Source: Hemerocallis citrina
Lineage: Eukaryota; Streptophyta; Magnoliopsida; Asparagales; Asphodelaceae
Reading direction: 5' to 3'
Assembly (NCBI GenBank): GCA_017893485.1
Contig: JACEHZ010000203.1
Coordinates: 248,001-312,000, forward strand
DNA length: 64,000 nt
In this document: in pieces, positions 1 through 11,357 of the stretch
Layout of the letters: the number at the start of each line of letters is the position of its first letter
Numbering within the stretch: position 1 is the first letter of the stretch
Notes under the pieces: generated by a model
Database searches by the model: none
Told to the model about the DNA's origin: nothing
What the model saw: the letters and a program-made list of their open reading frames with translations, nothing else
Translations under genes and position numbers: made by a program

Positions 1-312
1 AACACTATCAAAGGGATCCAGATCAAGGGGATCGACAAACCGATGGCTATACTCCAATATGCAGATGATACAATTCTATTTGGTAAAGCAACGGTGGAAG
101 AAGCGACTGTCATCAAGACGGTTTTAGCTTGCTTTCAGAGCTGGTCAGGTTTGCAGGTGAACTTTAATAAGACCAGTATCATTCCGTTATGCGACCAGCT
201 ATCCACGTCATGCGTTGACATCACGGAAATCCTAGATTGCAAAACAGGTGCATTCCCATTCAAATATCTAGGCATGCCTATTAAGCCGGGTACTATTCTT
301 AAGGAGGATTGG
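1..312 (+). pseudogene. LINE A ORF2, reverse transcriptase core fragment
   Basis: Open from base 1. It contains the RT catalytic signature LQYADDT followed by the thumb-side block with KTS and FKYLGMPI, which are diagnostic of plant L1-type LINE reverse transcriptases. In the intact family this protein nicks target DNA and reverse-transcribes LINE RNA at the nick. The frame stops making sense at base 313, exactly where the solo LTR begins, and resumes at 5687. It is an interrupted fragment that cannot produce an enzyme. Confidence 0.9.
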
Positions 313-361
313 TGTAACACCCCGCAAAATTGGAAATTACAATTTTGCCCCTGGGTGTTAC
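313..361. repeat. Hairpin at the LTR terminus
   Basis: GTAACACCC (314-322) is the exact reverse complement of GGGTGTTAC near 353-361, and inside it CAAAATTG pairs with CAATTTTG. The result is a long stem with a loop of about seven bases covering the first 50 bp of the LTR. The terminal sequence recognised by integrase is thus echoed in inverted form just inside the element. Confidence 0.8.
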
Positions 362-399
362 GCACGTATATTTTGTAATGTATTTCACTACATATTTTG

Positions 400-970
400 G
401 ATTCGTACTATTTATACATTTTCCGTATTGATTTCAGTCAACTAAAATACAATATTTCAATCCCTGGGATTTACGTGCTTTTTACGTGTTTTGATGCACG
501 TGTTTCCACCACTACGTATAATATTTACTATAGGTTTAAATTATTTATTTTTATGTATTTAAATCTATTTTATAAAACGAAAATTTATTTTTCCCTTGTT
601 TTGATTAAAATGCATTTTTCGACTTTCTGCACGTATAATGCACGTGCTTTCTACGTGTTGTGATTTCATCATGAAATATATGTAAATTAGTAAATATAAT
701 TTTTGGTTATATTGTTTTCGATTATATTTAATAATTTTTCATCAATAAAATTAATTTTTCGCATTTTGATATTTTACGTGCGATGCACGTGTTTCCTACG
801 CACGTAGTAATTACGTCATAGAATGTATAAATTAATAAATAATTTTTCTTATATTGTATTTAACATTTTTCCGTTGATAAAGTCAATTTTCGTATTTCAG
901 TATTTTACGTGCGACGCACGTGTTTTCAGCGAACATATTTAAGCATATTTATTTTCAAAATAAATTTCGA
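400..970 (+). repeat. Degenerate repeats carrying ACGTGC(A/G)(A/T)GCACGTG motifs
   Basis: Between the two LTR-like starts, a degenerate block recurs with ACGTG and GCACGTG palindromes separated by T-rich spacers (near 465-505, 625-660, 770-800 and 905-930). CACGTG is the core of plant G-boxes, so this could be a U3 enhancer array. It also resembles the GCACGTGCAAAATTTTG region of the U3 at 17860-17880. No protein can be supported here. Confidence 0.5.
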
Positions 971-1519
971 AATGTGTAACACCCCGTAAAATTTCAAAAG
1001 TTATAATATGTATAGTATATATATATATAAGTTAATGAAAATGTAGTTTGCTGTTTCATGAAAACTATATTGGAAATAAAAGAATGGCCCAACGGATTGT
1101 AAAACATCAAGTGGGCTATTATGTTTTGGGTTGGAAAGCATAATGATAGGATTATATATGTGGTGATGGTATAATAATGGAATAATTGAATAGTTGATAT
1201 GGAGAGGGGGCCCACGGGGGATTAATAGCACAGAATGTGCTGATATGATGAATGTATAAAAAATGAATGTGTGTAGTGTGGTAAGTGTGTGTTCAGTATT
1301 GAAGTGAGAGGGCCCACGCGGTAAGGTTGTGTGTACATTTGTACACTATATGTGCCGGTTTTGGATTGGAAGGAGAGAGAGTAAATGAAAGTTAGAGTTG
1401 TGAAGAGTGGGGAGGTGAAGAGATGGGGGTTTTAGGAGTTTAGAATTGGAAGAGTTGTAAGAGTTAATTAGGAGAGTTATTAGGGGTGAATATATGCAAA
1501 ATAAACCCTTCCAAAACCC

Positions 1520-1527
1520 TATAAATA
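1520..1527 (+). promoter_or_regulatory. LTR TATA box (U3 promoter)
   Basis: TATAAATA is followed within about 30 bp by a T-run and an A/G-rich leader, the usual layout of a plant LTR promoter. It implies that R-U5 runs from about 1550 to 5681, over 4 kb. Confidence 0.6.
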
Positions 1528-2608
1528 GAGCCTTACTTTTTTTTTCTCATTGCACCAAAAACATTATAGAAAGAAGAAAAAGAAATAAGTGTAAGAGAAA
1601 GAAAAGAGGGAAAGGAAAAAAAGAGTAAGAAAAAAAGTGTTCTCTTGCTTGGAGCTTTTGCTAGGAGGAGAAGAGGACTAGGAGGTGCTTGTGAAGCTAG
1701 GAGCAAGAAGGAACCATTCTCTTGTAGTTTTCAAGCTTCAATCAAGGTGGGTGATCTCATTATTTTCTAATGTAGAACATTGTATGCTAAAAATAAGTAA
1801 TATGAGAAGAATCTTGTTATGAATAGATAAAATTCATGTTAGTTTAAAGTGGTGTTGTGGTTGATGTGATTAAATAGAAAAAGGAAGTATACCATGCTAA
1901 CTAAAGAAAAAGAATTACTTGATTGTTATGAACCATGCTAATATGCTTGCTTAGTCTTGTGTTTACAATAGTGTTAACATATGAGAATAACTTTGATGTG
2001 AAATCCACAAATGAGAATCATGCTAGTATGATAGATGCGAAAGTAGTCTTATTGTGACAAATACCATGTTAATGAAAGAAAATAAATTCTTGAATAAACC
2101 ATGTTGGTAAGTTGTAAAATTTTGTGCTTATAATATTTTTGACCACATTAGATTTTTATAAGAAAGAAGAAAGAATGAAATTTCGTTAGTGTCGACATTT
2201 GTAGGTTCTATATTTTTTTTTAAGAATGGGAACTATTGCATGAAAAAGCTTCTTTTATTTTCATTATAAAATATGATTTATGTCAAAATGAGATTATAAC
2301 CAAATAGGCATGGATACTAGTTTTCATTTCTTTTGTAGGATTTAGTTCTAAAAGAAAGATCTAAGTTTTGCAAAAGATGAGGAAAAAAAAAAGAATTTCT
2401 TTAAATAAGTGAAAAATAGTATTTTTAATGAATTGGAAATTTTATTAGTTACTATCTTTTTATCTAATATCAAGGAAAGGATTATTCTAAAATTTTGAAA
2501 GAATTGATCTTTTGAATAAACACATTTTATGGAAAAAGACACACTTTGTGGATAGTTGAACAAAAGAACATTTATGCTTTTTCTAAACAGAAATACACTA
2601 AGACTTAC

Positions 2609-2657
2609 TGGTTAGCTAGAGGATATTCCTTATAGGAGATCTTGGGTTCAAAACTGG
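2609..2657 (+). other. tRNA-like box A/box B pair (first)
   Basis: TGGTTAGCTAGAGG resembles a Pol III A box and GGTTCAAAAC at 2645-2654 resembles a B box. The spacing is tRNA-like but there is no full cloverleaf, so this is not a tRNA gene. It may be a SINE head or an LTR-internal module. Confidence 0.4.
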
Positions 2658-2758
2658 ATAGTCACATTTATTTTATTTTTTTGAATGATTCCCAAACCCA
2701 AAACTAATACCTAAAGTGTTCGGCTTAGGAATTGGACATCAAAGTCCAATGGACTGAT

Positions 2759-2822
2759 TGGTTAGGTGGTTCGGATTTGGCCTTTGACCGGGTTTTGACC
2801 AGAGGGAGCCTGGTTCGAAACC
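2759..2822 (+). other. tRNA-like box A/box B pair (second)
   Basis: TGGTTAGGTGG (2759-2769) fits an A box loosely, and GGTTCGAAACC (2812-2822) fits the B-box consensus GGTTCGANNCC exactly. No cloverleaf is recognisable. A similar arrangement recurs on the minus strand of the related solo LTR at 16181-16426. Confidence 0.45.
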
Positions 2823-4014
2823 CCTTGTTGCCATATTATACTTTTGGGTTTCTTTTTGACACCATTGATGAGTTTTAGTGCAATTTAAAAAAAAAATTAG
2901 AAAATTCTAATTACTCTTATAAAATGAAATGGAATTATTTAAAAATAGTTTTGGAATTTTTCATGTATATTTGGGACATTAAAAATGAAATTGAGATAGA
3001 AAGATGAATTATTGAATTTGAAATTTATTAATTGAGAATAGGACTTTTTTTGTGAAGAAGAGTAAAATATTGATTGTGTGAGTTGAATTTTCATTTGAAG
3101 AAATTATACACTTGTTTGGGTTTAAGAAATACTTGATGTGGATCGAAACATTTTATTTAAGCTCGAAATTGCAATTGAGATTTAAGTGATGAATCTTTTG
3201 TTCATGAAAGGAATTGTTGTTCTATTTTTGAATTATGAATGAATGAATGAACCATGAATAGTACTAAGATGAGACATTGATCAAATTATGAATAAGTTGA
3301 AAATGAGAAAATTTATGTTTAAGACATGATTTGCATCATTAGAAGAGAAGTAAAATGTAGATTTGTAAATTAATTGTCTTTGATGGGATTATTCATTTGT
3401 GTTGCATATTTGATTATTTAAATTGCAAATAAGATTGCAAGTGATAAATTCATGTTTGTGAAAGGGATAAATTTTTGTTGAATGAAATGGTTTCATGAAA
3501 AAGAATTATTATTATGAATAGTATTCAAATGAGACATAGAACAAATTATGGACATGAATATAATAAGTTAAGACATGATTATTAAGGGGTATATGTACCC
3601 ATGTTTCTTGTACATGAAAGTTTAGGATTTAGAGTTAGTAAGACCTCGGTACCGGCATTATTGAAAGAAAAGATTTGAGAAATGATTTGGAGATATGGCT
3701 AAGGAGCCATCTCGTATTTGTTGATTAAGTCCGGTGAGAGGTAAAACTAATTCTTTGAATGGAAATTATTCATGTCCTGAACTTAAGAAAATTTAGGCAC
3801 TTAAGGGGAGATGTAGTAAACTTAGGGAAACGTAAGTGGGGTGCTCTATATAGTCGGCGGTGGACTCCAAGACTATAGACCCAGTTGGTCGACTGAGGTT
3901 GCCCTGTGGGAGACGGATTATTATATTTTAATCCGGGACTATGAGGACGGGTCGGCGGTGGACTCCAAGATCTTGAGTAGTCGGACGGATGGATTTTTGT
4001 GTTTACCGTCTCCA

Positions 4015-4017
<3 letters not shown>

Positions 4018-4081
<64 letters not shown>
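4018..4081. repeat. (TA)n microsatellite, 64 bp
   Basis: Uninterrupted TA dinucleotides in copy 1 of the tandem duplication. Confidence 0.95.
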
Positions 4082-4082
<1 letters not shown>

Positions 4083-4917
4083 TGGGCTAGAGGGTCACAT
4101 ACGGGACGATTCGCACGATGTGGAATCTGTTATAACAGCCGGCGGTGGACTCCAAGGCTGGGATTCAAATTCGTGGAATAGTCTGAACTTTGTTTTGCTA
4201 CCGGGTAGTTTTCATGGCGAGGGATCGAGCCCTTTATTGTGGAGAACGTAGGCGCTTGCCCTCGGACCTATGTAGTATGGGATGCATAGAATCTGAACAA
4301 GCGTGCATTAGTGTCATCCTAGTATAGAAATGTGTGCATTAGGCATTAAGGCATGACATACACTTATGTTTAGAATAATCACTTTTGACATTTTACTTGT
4401 TCATTCAATCTTTTTTTATGATTTGTTAAAGTATGAGATCGTTATACTATTCCCGGCATAGAGAGGATAGCCGTGTCATGATTATTAAGGGGTATATGTA
4501 CCCATGTTTCTTGTACATGAAAGTTTAGGATTTAGAGTTAGTAAGACCTCGGTACCGGCATTATTGAAAGAAAAGATTTGAGAAATGATTTGGAGATATG
4601 GCTAAGGAGCCATCTCGTATTTGTTGATTAAGTCCGGTGGGAGGTAAAACTAATTCTTTGAATGGAAATTATTCATGTCCTGAACTTAAGAAAATTTAGG
4701 CACTTAAGGGGAGATGTAGTAAACTTAGGGAAACGTAAGTGGGGTGCTCTATATAGTCGGCGGTGGACTCCAAGACTATAGACCCAGTTGGTCGACTGAG
4801 GTTGCCCTGTGGGAGACGGATTATTATATTTTAATCCGGGACTATGAGGACGGGTCGGCGGTGGACTCCAAGATTTTGAGTAGTCGGACGGATGGATTTT
4901 TGTGTTTACCGTCTCCA

Positions 4918-4920
<3 letters not shown>

Positions 4921-4968
<48 letters not shown>
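4921..4968. repeat. (TA)n microsatellite, 48 bp
   Basis: Counterpart of 4018-4081 in copy 2, 16 bp shorter. The difference shows slippage after the duplication. Confidence 0.95.
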
Positions 4969-4969
<1 letters not shown>

Positions 4970-5681
4970 TGGGCTAGAGGGTCACATACGGGACGATTCG
5001 CACGATGTGGAATCTGTTATAACAGCCGGCGGTGGACTCCAAGGCTGGGATTCAAATTCGTGGAATAGTCTGAACTTTGTTTTGCTACCGGGTAGTTTTC
5101 ATGGCGAGGGATCGAGCCCTTTATTGTGGAGAACGTAGGCGCTTGCCCTCGGACCTATGTAGTATGGGATGCATAGAATCTGAACAAGCGTGCATTAGTG
5201 TCATCCTAGTATAGAAATGTGTGCATTAGGCATTAAGGCATGACATACACTTATGTTTAGAATAATCACTTTTGACATTTTACTTGTTCATTCAATCTTT
5301 TTTTATGATTTGTTAAAGTATGAGATCGTTATACTATTCCCGGCATAGAGAGGATAGCCGTGTATAACATTTTGTCAGTTGTAAGTAACTGACGAGCCCA
5401 CAGATTAACATGCAGGTAAAGGACTAATCAAGGAGTTATAAAGTGGATATGCTGTTGCTATTTGAAAGCTAAAGATGTTGCAAATGATGTTGAAATTGTA
5501 CAAGTTATATTTTTGTTTACTTTCAATTGTTTTATTCTTCCGCTGTGTAAAAATCAATATGTAAAGGAACTCTGATGTACTATTGAAAAAGTTTTAAAAT
5601 TTCCTTGTAAAATTGTACGAAGTGAAGTAAAGATCCTGTGAAATCTCGAATTTATCCTTATTTGAAATTCGGGGCGTTACA

Positions 5682-6988
5682 ATTGGAACTTCATCATCGC
5701 TAAGTTAGAAAAGAAGTTGGCTGGCTGGCAGAGTAGGTTCCTGTCCCTTGGGGGAAGGATCATTCTACTCAACTCTGTTGTCAGTACAATTCCGCTCTAT
5801 CTGATGTCCATCTACGAACTGCCCAAGTGGGTCATCAACAGGATAGATAAATTGTGAAGAAGATTCCTATGGAAAGGGACGGACGAGGGAAACAAAGGCT
5901 TCCATCTGGTAAATTGGGGAAGGGTATGCAAGAGAAAGGAATTTGGGGGATTGGGCATTGTAAACCTACATGACATGAACAAAGCACTGCTCTGTAAGTG
6001 GTGGTGGAAGATAACTAACAAGCACAGAGGTTGGTGGAATTATTCCTTCGATCAATTCCGCAAAAGACGTAAATACCGATTTGGTGGAAAAAGTCCATCG
6101 GCAAAAGTGTCGCTACTATGGAAGGGGATAGCAAAGCAAGGAGATATTTTCCATAACAATACCACTTGCAAAGTTGGTAACGGGGAAAACACCAGATTCT
6201 GGAAGGACAAATGGTGTAGTAATACGCCTCTGCAAAATCAATTCCCATTAGCGGCACAAGCTACGCAGAACCTAGACCTAACGGTGGCAGACATTCGCAA
6301 GAACGGCAGGCTCAATTTTATTGTATCCAATGATATAACAACAGAGTCTAAGTTGGAATTTGAAGAGTTGAATAAACTTATTCTTGAAGAAGGAGGGCAG
6401 GCAAATAGCTTAGACGATGAAAGATGGTGGGATAAAGAAAATTCAAAAGTGTTCTCTGTATCATCCATGTATAGATGGATCAACGATGGAGGTACAAGAT
6501 GTCAAGTCCAATATGCTTTATGGGGAGCCAAAGTCCCATACAGAGTCAAAGTCTTCTGTTGGTTAGCCCATAGCAACACGATCCTCTCCAAAATAAACCT
6601 CAAGAAGAGGATGATTCAGATCGACGTGATTTGCGACGCGTGTCGTGCTACTGAAGAAGACGTCAACCACATCCTATTTCAATGTTCAAAAGCCCGGCTG
6701 ACTTGGAAAATTATCTGTAGGGGTTTTGGGTGCTTAAGGGTTCCGAACAATACCATAGACATCTGGGCAAACTTTAGACACTTGCACATCAAACTAGAAG
6801 ATAGAGAGGCTTGGGACATTGCTTCAGCCGCAACCATCTGGAACCTATGGCTAGACAGAAATGATTTAATTTTTCGCAAAAAAGTTTACAGTTTTCCTTA
6901 TTCCATCCATAAAATTTTCCTTCTGATATATGATTGGGCAGGTGCTCAGGAGCAGGTAAAGAAGATCAGGAACAGTGCGGGAGAGTAA
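5682..6988 (+). pseudogene. LINE A ORF2, C-terminal RT region and zinc-binding tail
   Basis: Continues the LINE RT after the inserted LTR: a block with LAGWQSRFLSLGGRIILLNSV, then the RRFLW block, which is preceded by an in-frame TGA near 5857, then a 345-codon open stretch from 5951. The latter ends in a zinc-binding RVT-like domain with VICDACRATEEDVNHILFQC (C-x2-C...H-x4-C), typical of the C-terminus of plant L1-type ORF2. The stop plus the LTR insertion make it non-functional. No RNase H domain is visible after it. Confidence 0.9.
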
Positions 6989-7286
6989 AGAGGGCACTGG
7001 AGGAGGCATAGAGGAGCACTACAGTAGGCAGGTTGGGATTGTTGCGTAGCTATATGCAGTTTGGCGGTGCTTGGGGGTAGATGTCAGGATTTTGGGGTTT
7101 TTTAGTCCCAGGCCAGCTTCGGCGGTTTAGACTGCCTTTGGAGTTTGACTATTTTAGTAGCTTTTGTTGCTTATGTCGGTTATGTTGTTGCTTTCTTTTC
7201 GTTTCCCTTATGTAATTTTTAGTATTGGTACTACTATGTTTCCTTAACCTTTCATTAATGAAACGATGGCTTCGACCATCTTTTAT

Positions 7287-7340
<54 letters not shown>
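6989..7340 (+). other. LINE A 3' UTR and (TA)n tail
   Basis: Non-coding T/G-rich sequence after the ORF2 stop, ending GAAACGATGGCTTCGACCATC, then a short A/T junction and (TA)n at 7291-7340. Plant LINEs commonly end in an A-rich or simple-repeat tail. Confidence 0.7.
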
Positions 7341-7344
<4 letters not shown>

Positions 7345-7816
7345 GTTGATATTAGTGGGAACTCGATTCAAGATTCCTAGACCAATTGCTCAGTAGCTAA
7401 TAAACTTACCACTTGAGCCTAATGGCACTTGCTTATAGAAGTGAAATTAAGAGCTCAAATTCATTAGCCACTTTAGCACCCAAAGGTAGTTGGACTATAC
7501 AGGACCCACTAAGATACAACGGTAAGTATTTTCTAGTAAACAAGAAGTAAGATGTGCATGTCCACTTACAGTAATTTTTTATTGTAAGATAAAATTGAAC
7601 GTGTGTAACTAGTACGACTTTATATATTAAACAAACAAACAAACAAGTAGATTCTGATTGAAATTTGGATTAAATTTTTATTTAAAAATGCTAAGTTTAC
7701 TACTTTTTATTTTACTACATCGGTACAACTTACATATATTATAGATGGAAGAAGATGGACATTTGTAAAACACTTTTGCACTGATTGATTTTGAGAACTA
7801 CTATCTTCAGCCCTAT
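7341..7816. other. AT-rich spacer, no gene recognised
   Basis: About 475 bp between the LINE tail and the Tat target duplication. I see no motif, repeat or credible ORF. Confidence 0.6.
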
Positions 7817-7932
7817 AGTACTGATATTGTTTATTTTTGGGGTGTGGGGGCAACATGTGTGAGTTTTTATAATTTGTATAGCAGAAGATGTGGTACTGGC
7901 GTCGATCCGATCCTAGGATGTAGGACCGGCGC

Positions 7933-10928
7933 TGTCACGCCCCGCTTCCCAAAACACGGAAATACGGGCGCGAGACTAAGGCCCAGCGAATGATGCGAAC
8001 GCACCATTCATGAGCTGTACTAGTAAACTCAACAACAAGATAATAAAACAAACCACGCAGGCATGTAAATCACAATGTAATAATGAAAGTTCATGATATA
8101 GCCCATAAATATAACCAACAACTGGGAAATACAATAGTTACGGGTCAAACAAGTCCGGATTACATTAAAGAGTTTAATGAAGTAAAACACAAACTAAGAT
8201 AACATGATAATAATAAACTAGAACACTTGGTCAGCGACACCTTCTGGTAACTCTCCATTTGGGCCTGCAAGTATATTATAACAAAAAGAAAAGAAAAGAG
8301 AAACAAGAAGACCCGTTAATACAAGTTACGGACCGCAAGGGGGTATAAGCTAAGAGAAACAGGAACAACAATAAAACAAAAGAAAAACAGGAAAAGAGCA
8401 AGGAATCAAGAGTAAGGAAAATGCAATAAGTAAACATGGTATGAACAAGTCAATATGAAACAAGTGGTGTGTAAAACAAGTAAACAAGTATCAAGTCAAC
8501 ATGAACATGTAACATATAATTGGATCATGCAAGTGCACGTGTTAATCTTATGTCTAATGTTTGATCCTATCTAGGTAGCACTTCATGCATCCATCTTTTT
8601 ACTACATGGTTGCTACTTACAATCAGTTTCGTTTAGATTTAGTGGTGGGTTTTACAGGTCACGTACTTGGGAAAACATGTACATTCAATATTGTATCGAG
8701 ATACGTGCAAACTTGTAACATGGAACATGTAGAGTGTAAACTTGTAACGTGAACATGTAAACTTGTCATTTGCAATCTTGCAACTTGTAATTTGCAACTT
8801 GCATCGGGAAACCACGAGCTCCCGTCCGAGTACGCTCTTCTATATTGCCCACTACTTAAATCTTTCCCTTATACTCCGGCTTGTTACTTTTATTTTAATT
8901 TAACACAATCATAATGCAATGAGAACGATGTCAAGATGTGGACAGGGAACATCAAGGAATTGTGCATGAAATATGTTCTTAAGTCATGAGATGCAAAACA
9001 TGTAGTTCTAATGTCATAATTGGGTCTAATTTATTATTACATATATGGGTCTAATTTATTATTACAGAAATGGGTCCATAATATTTCGGGGTTATACAAA
9101 TCAATGATACAACTACAAGGTGATTGATTACATGTATAAAACATAATCAAGATTTAAAAGATATTATAATAACATTCAACTACTATCATGGGTAAAATTA
9201 TCGTTCACACTAACATGTATAATCCCTAAAAGTACATATGTTTGTATTTTTTTGTGTTCGTGTCATGCATATGATAACAAAGTATTCACGATCATATGTG
9301 AATACAGGATCGACGGATTAGGTATAGAAACGGGTATCAATTCGACTTATGAATGCGAATTGGAGTTAAAAATAATATACTTGCTGTATTTTTGCAAAGA
9401 GGCTTGTACTAGAACAAATAAATTTGTACAAGAGATACTTGCCTTTATTGAAGACGAATAGATCCGATTGGTGAAGAAAATTGGATCCAAAATTCCCGGG
9501 CGAAGTTTTCCAAAAGCACGTGTGAAGCACGTGCAAGAAATCAACAGTAGAGGAAAATCCCCACACCAGATCAGGCACAAAACAACAAACGGCGAGTAGA
9601 TCCCCTGAGCCCAGAACACAGAACAGCCAACGAACCAATGGAATCTCTCCCGCACACCGGATCCAGTCCCGAACACAGAACGGCAAAGTGGGATCTGGCG
9701 TGGAAAAACAGCAAATAGCGACCAATCGGATCACGACCTCGCACCGGATCCACACCGAACACGGGACAGCGGCGAGGATCGAATGCGGCCAAAACAGCAA
9801 ACGGCGGTTCGGCGAATTGCCGTTCGTCTTCTTCCTACGATCGGAGAGAGAGAGAGAATGAGGGCGAACGGCGAGACGACTGCCCTGGGGTTCGCGACGG
9901 TGACGTGCGGCGGCGACGAGCGGCGGCGTTGGTCGAGAAGCGACTCAACGACGGGGATTGGCGCGTGCTCTGTTTCTGGTTTCGAAACAGGGGAGGAGAG
10001 TGGGGATGGCTCGGGGGTGTTTTCGGTGTGAAGGCGGCGGCTAGTGAGGTTGTGGATGGGGCGGTGATGGCGAGGCGACGACGAGGCGATAGGTGGAGGT
10101 GAATGCGGATTGGGTTTGGGCGTTGGGCAATGGAGAATGGTGATGGCGGTGGTGGTTAACGAGGGCGAGGGGCGAAGAAGGTCGTGGTCGGAGTGGTGAA
10201 GACGAGAGGTGGCGATGCGAATGGAGATGGGGTCGCGAGTTCGATGGAGGAAGAAGGAGGGGAAGAGTTGGAAGTGAAGACGAAGAATGGGTTGGGGGTC
10301 TGTTTGGGTTTTGTTTTGTTTGGTTGGTTTTGTTTGGTTTTAACAGAGAAGAGAAGGAGAGAGAGAGAGTACGGGAGAGAGAGAGATTAAATTAGTATAA
10401 TAAAAGTATAGAATATAATATAAAAATAAGGTGTAGAGTGATTTTAGGGAGAGGGGGTTACGGAATTCAAATAGCTGATTGTATGGAGAAGAATTAGAGG
10501 CAATTAAGATTGTTATAACTGCTAGGTTAATGGGGAGAGATTAAATTTGAGGATTAAAGGAGGTAGGAGAGATTAGGGAAAATATTGAAGGAATTTGTTG
10601 ATCTGGTCAACAAGGGGGGGTTTGGGTTTGGGTTAGCGGATCAAGACCCAATAGGAGGTGGGCTTGGTCAACGGGCTCAAAACAAATTTAATTATTAAAA
10701 TATAGAATTAGGCCCAAAATAAATAATTAGACCATTGGGTTTAATTTAAATTATTGGGCTTATAATAAAAATTGGGCTCCAAAACATTTCAAATTTTAAA
10801 ATAGTTGAATAATCAAATATTGGGATTCACAAAATAGTTTGAATAACATATTAAGTTAAAATAGAATAGTTTAATTTAAAATACGGGAAAATACTAGAAA
10901 ATACAAATTAACGGAAACAGGGGTTACA
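7933..10928 (-). mobile_element. Solo LTR, 3.0 kb, TGTAACCCCTG family
   Basis: Flanked by GGCGC at 7928-7932 and 10929-10933. On the minus strand it starts TGTAACCCCTGTTTCC and ends CGGGGCGTGACA. The same U3 start appears at 53259 on the + strand, so two family members are present. The minus strand near 10380 has a CT-rich leader expected just after an LTR promoter. G/C-rich degenerate repeats (GAACACAGAAC..., about 9550-9830) and long apparent ORFs there lack any known domain; I treat them as non-coding. Confidence 0.85.
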
Positions 10929-11163
10929 GGCGCGGGAGCTGTTGGAGAGAGGTGGAGGACGGGTGCTCGGCTCGGATCCAGTAGCTCGGCTCGGATCTTT
11001 GAGGCTCGGCTCGGTCTTTTGTACCTGCACACTACCTAGAAACACCGAGAAAAGTTTCGGCGACATGCCCTCTGACAATCTAGTCAGTTACTGAGAAAGC
11101 AACAGTAACTAGGGTTAAGGTGGGAAAAAGTTTATTACCTTTTGAAGTGGGGAGGGGGTCTGG

Positions 11164-11171
11164 TATTTATA
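11164..11171 (-). promoter_or_regulatory. Tat 3' LTR TATA box
   Basis: TATAAATA on the minus strand, conserved at 45164-45171 in the other LTR. Confidence 0.6.
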
Positions 11172-11340
11172 GGCAGGGGTAAACGGGTCTGATACCCTGA
11201 CGGACCGGGTTGGACCCGTTTGCCTGTGGGCATGAATGGGCTAAAGCCCGTTTGATCTGCTTTGACCTGATGATCACGGAGGAGCAAAATTTGAGGGAAT
11301 CTGATGGCCCGGATGAGGCCACATCATCTACCCCATATCA

Positions 11341-11352
11341 GGAGCCCCCCGC
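11341..11352 (-). promoter_or_regulatory. Tat polypurine tract
   Basis: On the minus strand AGCGGGGGGCTCC directly precedes the 3' LTR, the position where plus-strand DNA synthesis is primed. The SIRE-like solo LTR is inserted just beside it. Confidence 0.6.
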
Positions 11353-11357
11353 TCCTG

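Larger units (their letters stand above)
3574..5363 (+). repeat. Tandem duplication, 0.9-kb unit, two copies
   Basis: Copy 1 is 3574-4476 (903 bp) and copy 2 is 4477-5363 (887 bp). They are nearly identical (for example AGATCTTGAG versus AGATTTTGAG); the length difference comes from the internal (TA)n tract. Each unit contains three copies of a GGCGGTGGACTCCAAG motif. Apparent ORFs here that read YIYIYI are products of the (TA)n array and are not genes. Confidence 0.9.
313..5681 (+). mobile_element. Solo LTR of a Ty3/Gypsy (Tekay-like) element, 5.4 kb, inside LINE A
   Basis: Starts TGTAACACCCCG, ends CGGGGCGTTACA, and is flanked by the perfect 5-bp duplication ATTGG, so these are the true integration borders. 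No PBS, PPT or coding domain lies between them, hence a solo LTR. The last 50 bp (AGATCCTG...AATTCGGGGCGTTACA) match the reverse complement of the Tekay LTR start at 54422, and a CGGCATAGAGAGGATAGCC block is also shared, which places it in the same broad family in + orientation. A second LTR-like start (TGTAACACCCCGTAAAATT) occurs at 975. A TATA box at 1520 makes most of the LTR R-U5. Internal parts include hairpins, tRNA-like boxes and a 0.9-kb tandem duplication. Confidence 0.85.
1..7340 (+). mobile_element. L1-type LINE (LINE A), 5' end outside window, split by a solo LTR
   Basis: A non-LTR retrotransposon read on the + strand. The RT core (1-312) and the C-terminal half of ORF2 (5687-6988) are separated by a 5,369-bp solo LTR with the target duplication ATTGG at 308-312 and 5682-5686; removing the LTR and one ATTGG makes the RT text continuous. 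A 3' UTR of about 300 bp follows and the element ends in a (TA)n tail at 7291-7340. The upstream endonuclease and ORF1 lie left of the window, so the 5' end and the LINE's own target duplication cannot be seen. It is dead: interrupted, and with an in-frame stop in ORF2. Confidence 0.9.
7822..11340 (-). repeat. Tat 3' LTR, interrupted by a solo LTR
   Basis: Left copy of the Tat LTR, 518 bp without the solo LTR at 7933-10928 and its duplicated GGCGC. It aligns with 44824-45344 throughout, including the repeated CTCGGCTCGGATC block and a minus-strand TATAAATA. Confidence 0.9.

Noticed and set aside
2759..2822. True tRNA gene
   Set aside because: Box B is perfect, but no acceptor, D or anticodon stems can be formed around it.
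3841..4251. ORF of 136 codons in the first solo LTR (and its duplicate at 4744)
   Set aside because: It reads through the (TA)n array as YIYIYI and carries no domain; it is a product of the repeat.
9366..9800. Minus-strand ORF of 144 codons with repeated CSGLDPVCGRD-like text
   Set aside because: Lies in a solo LTR, has no known domain, and follows short G/C-rich repeats.
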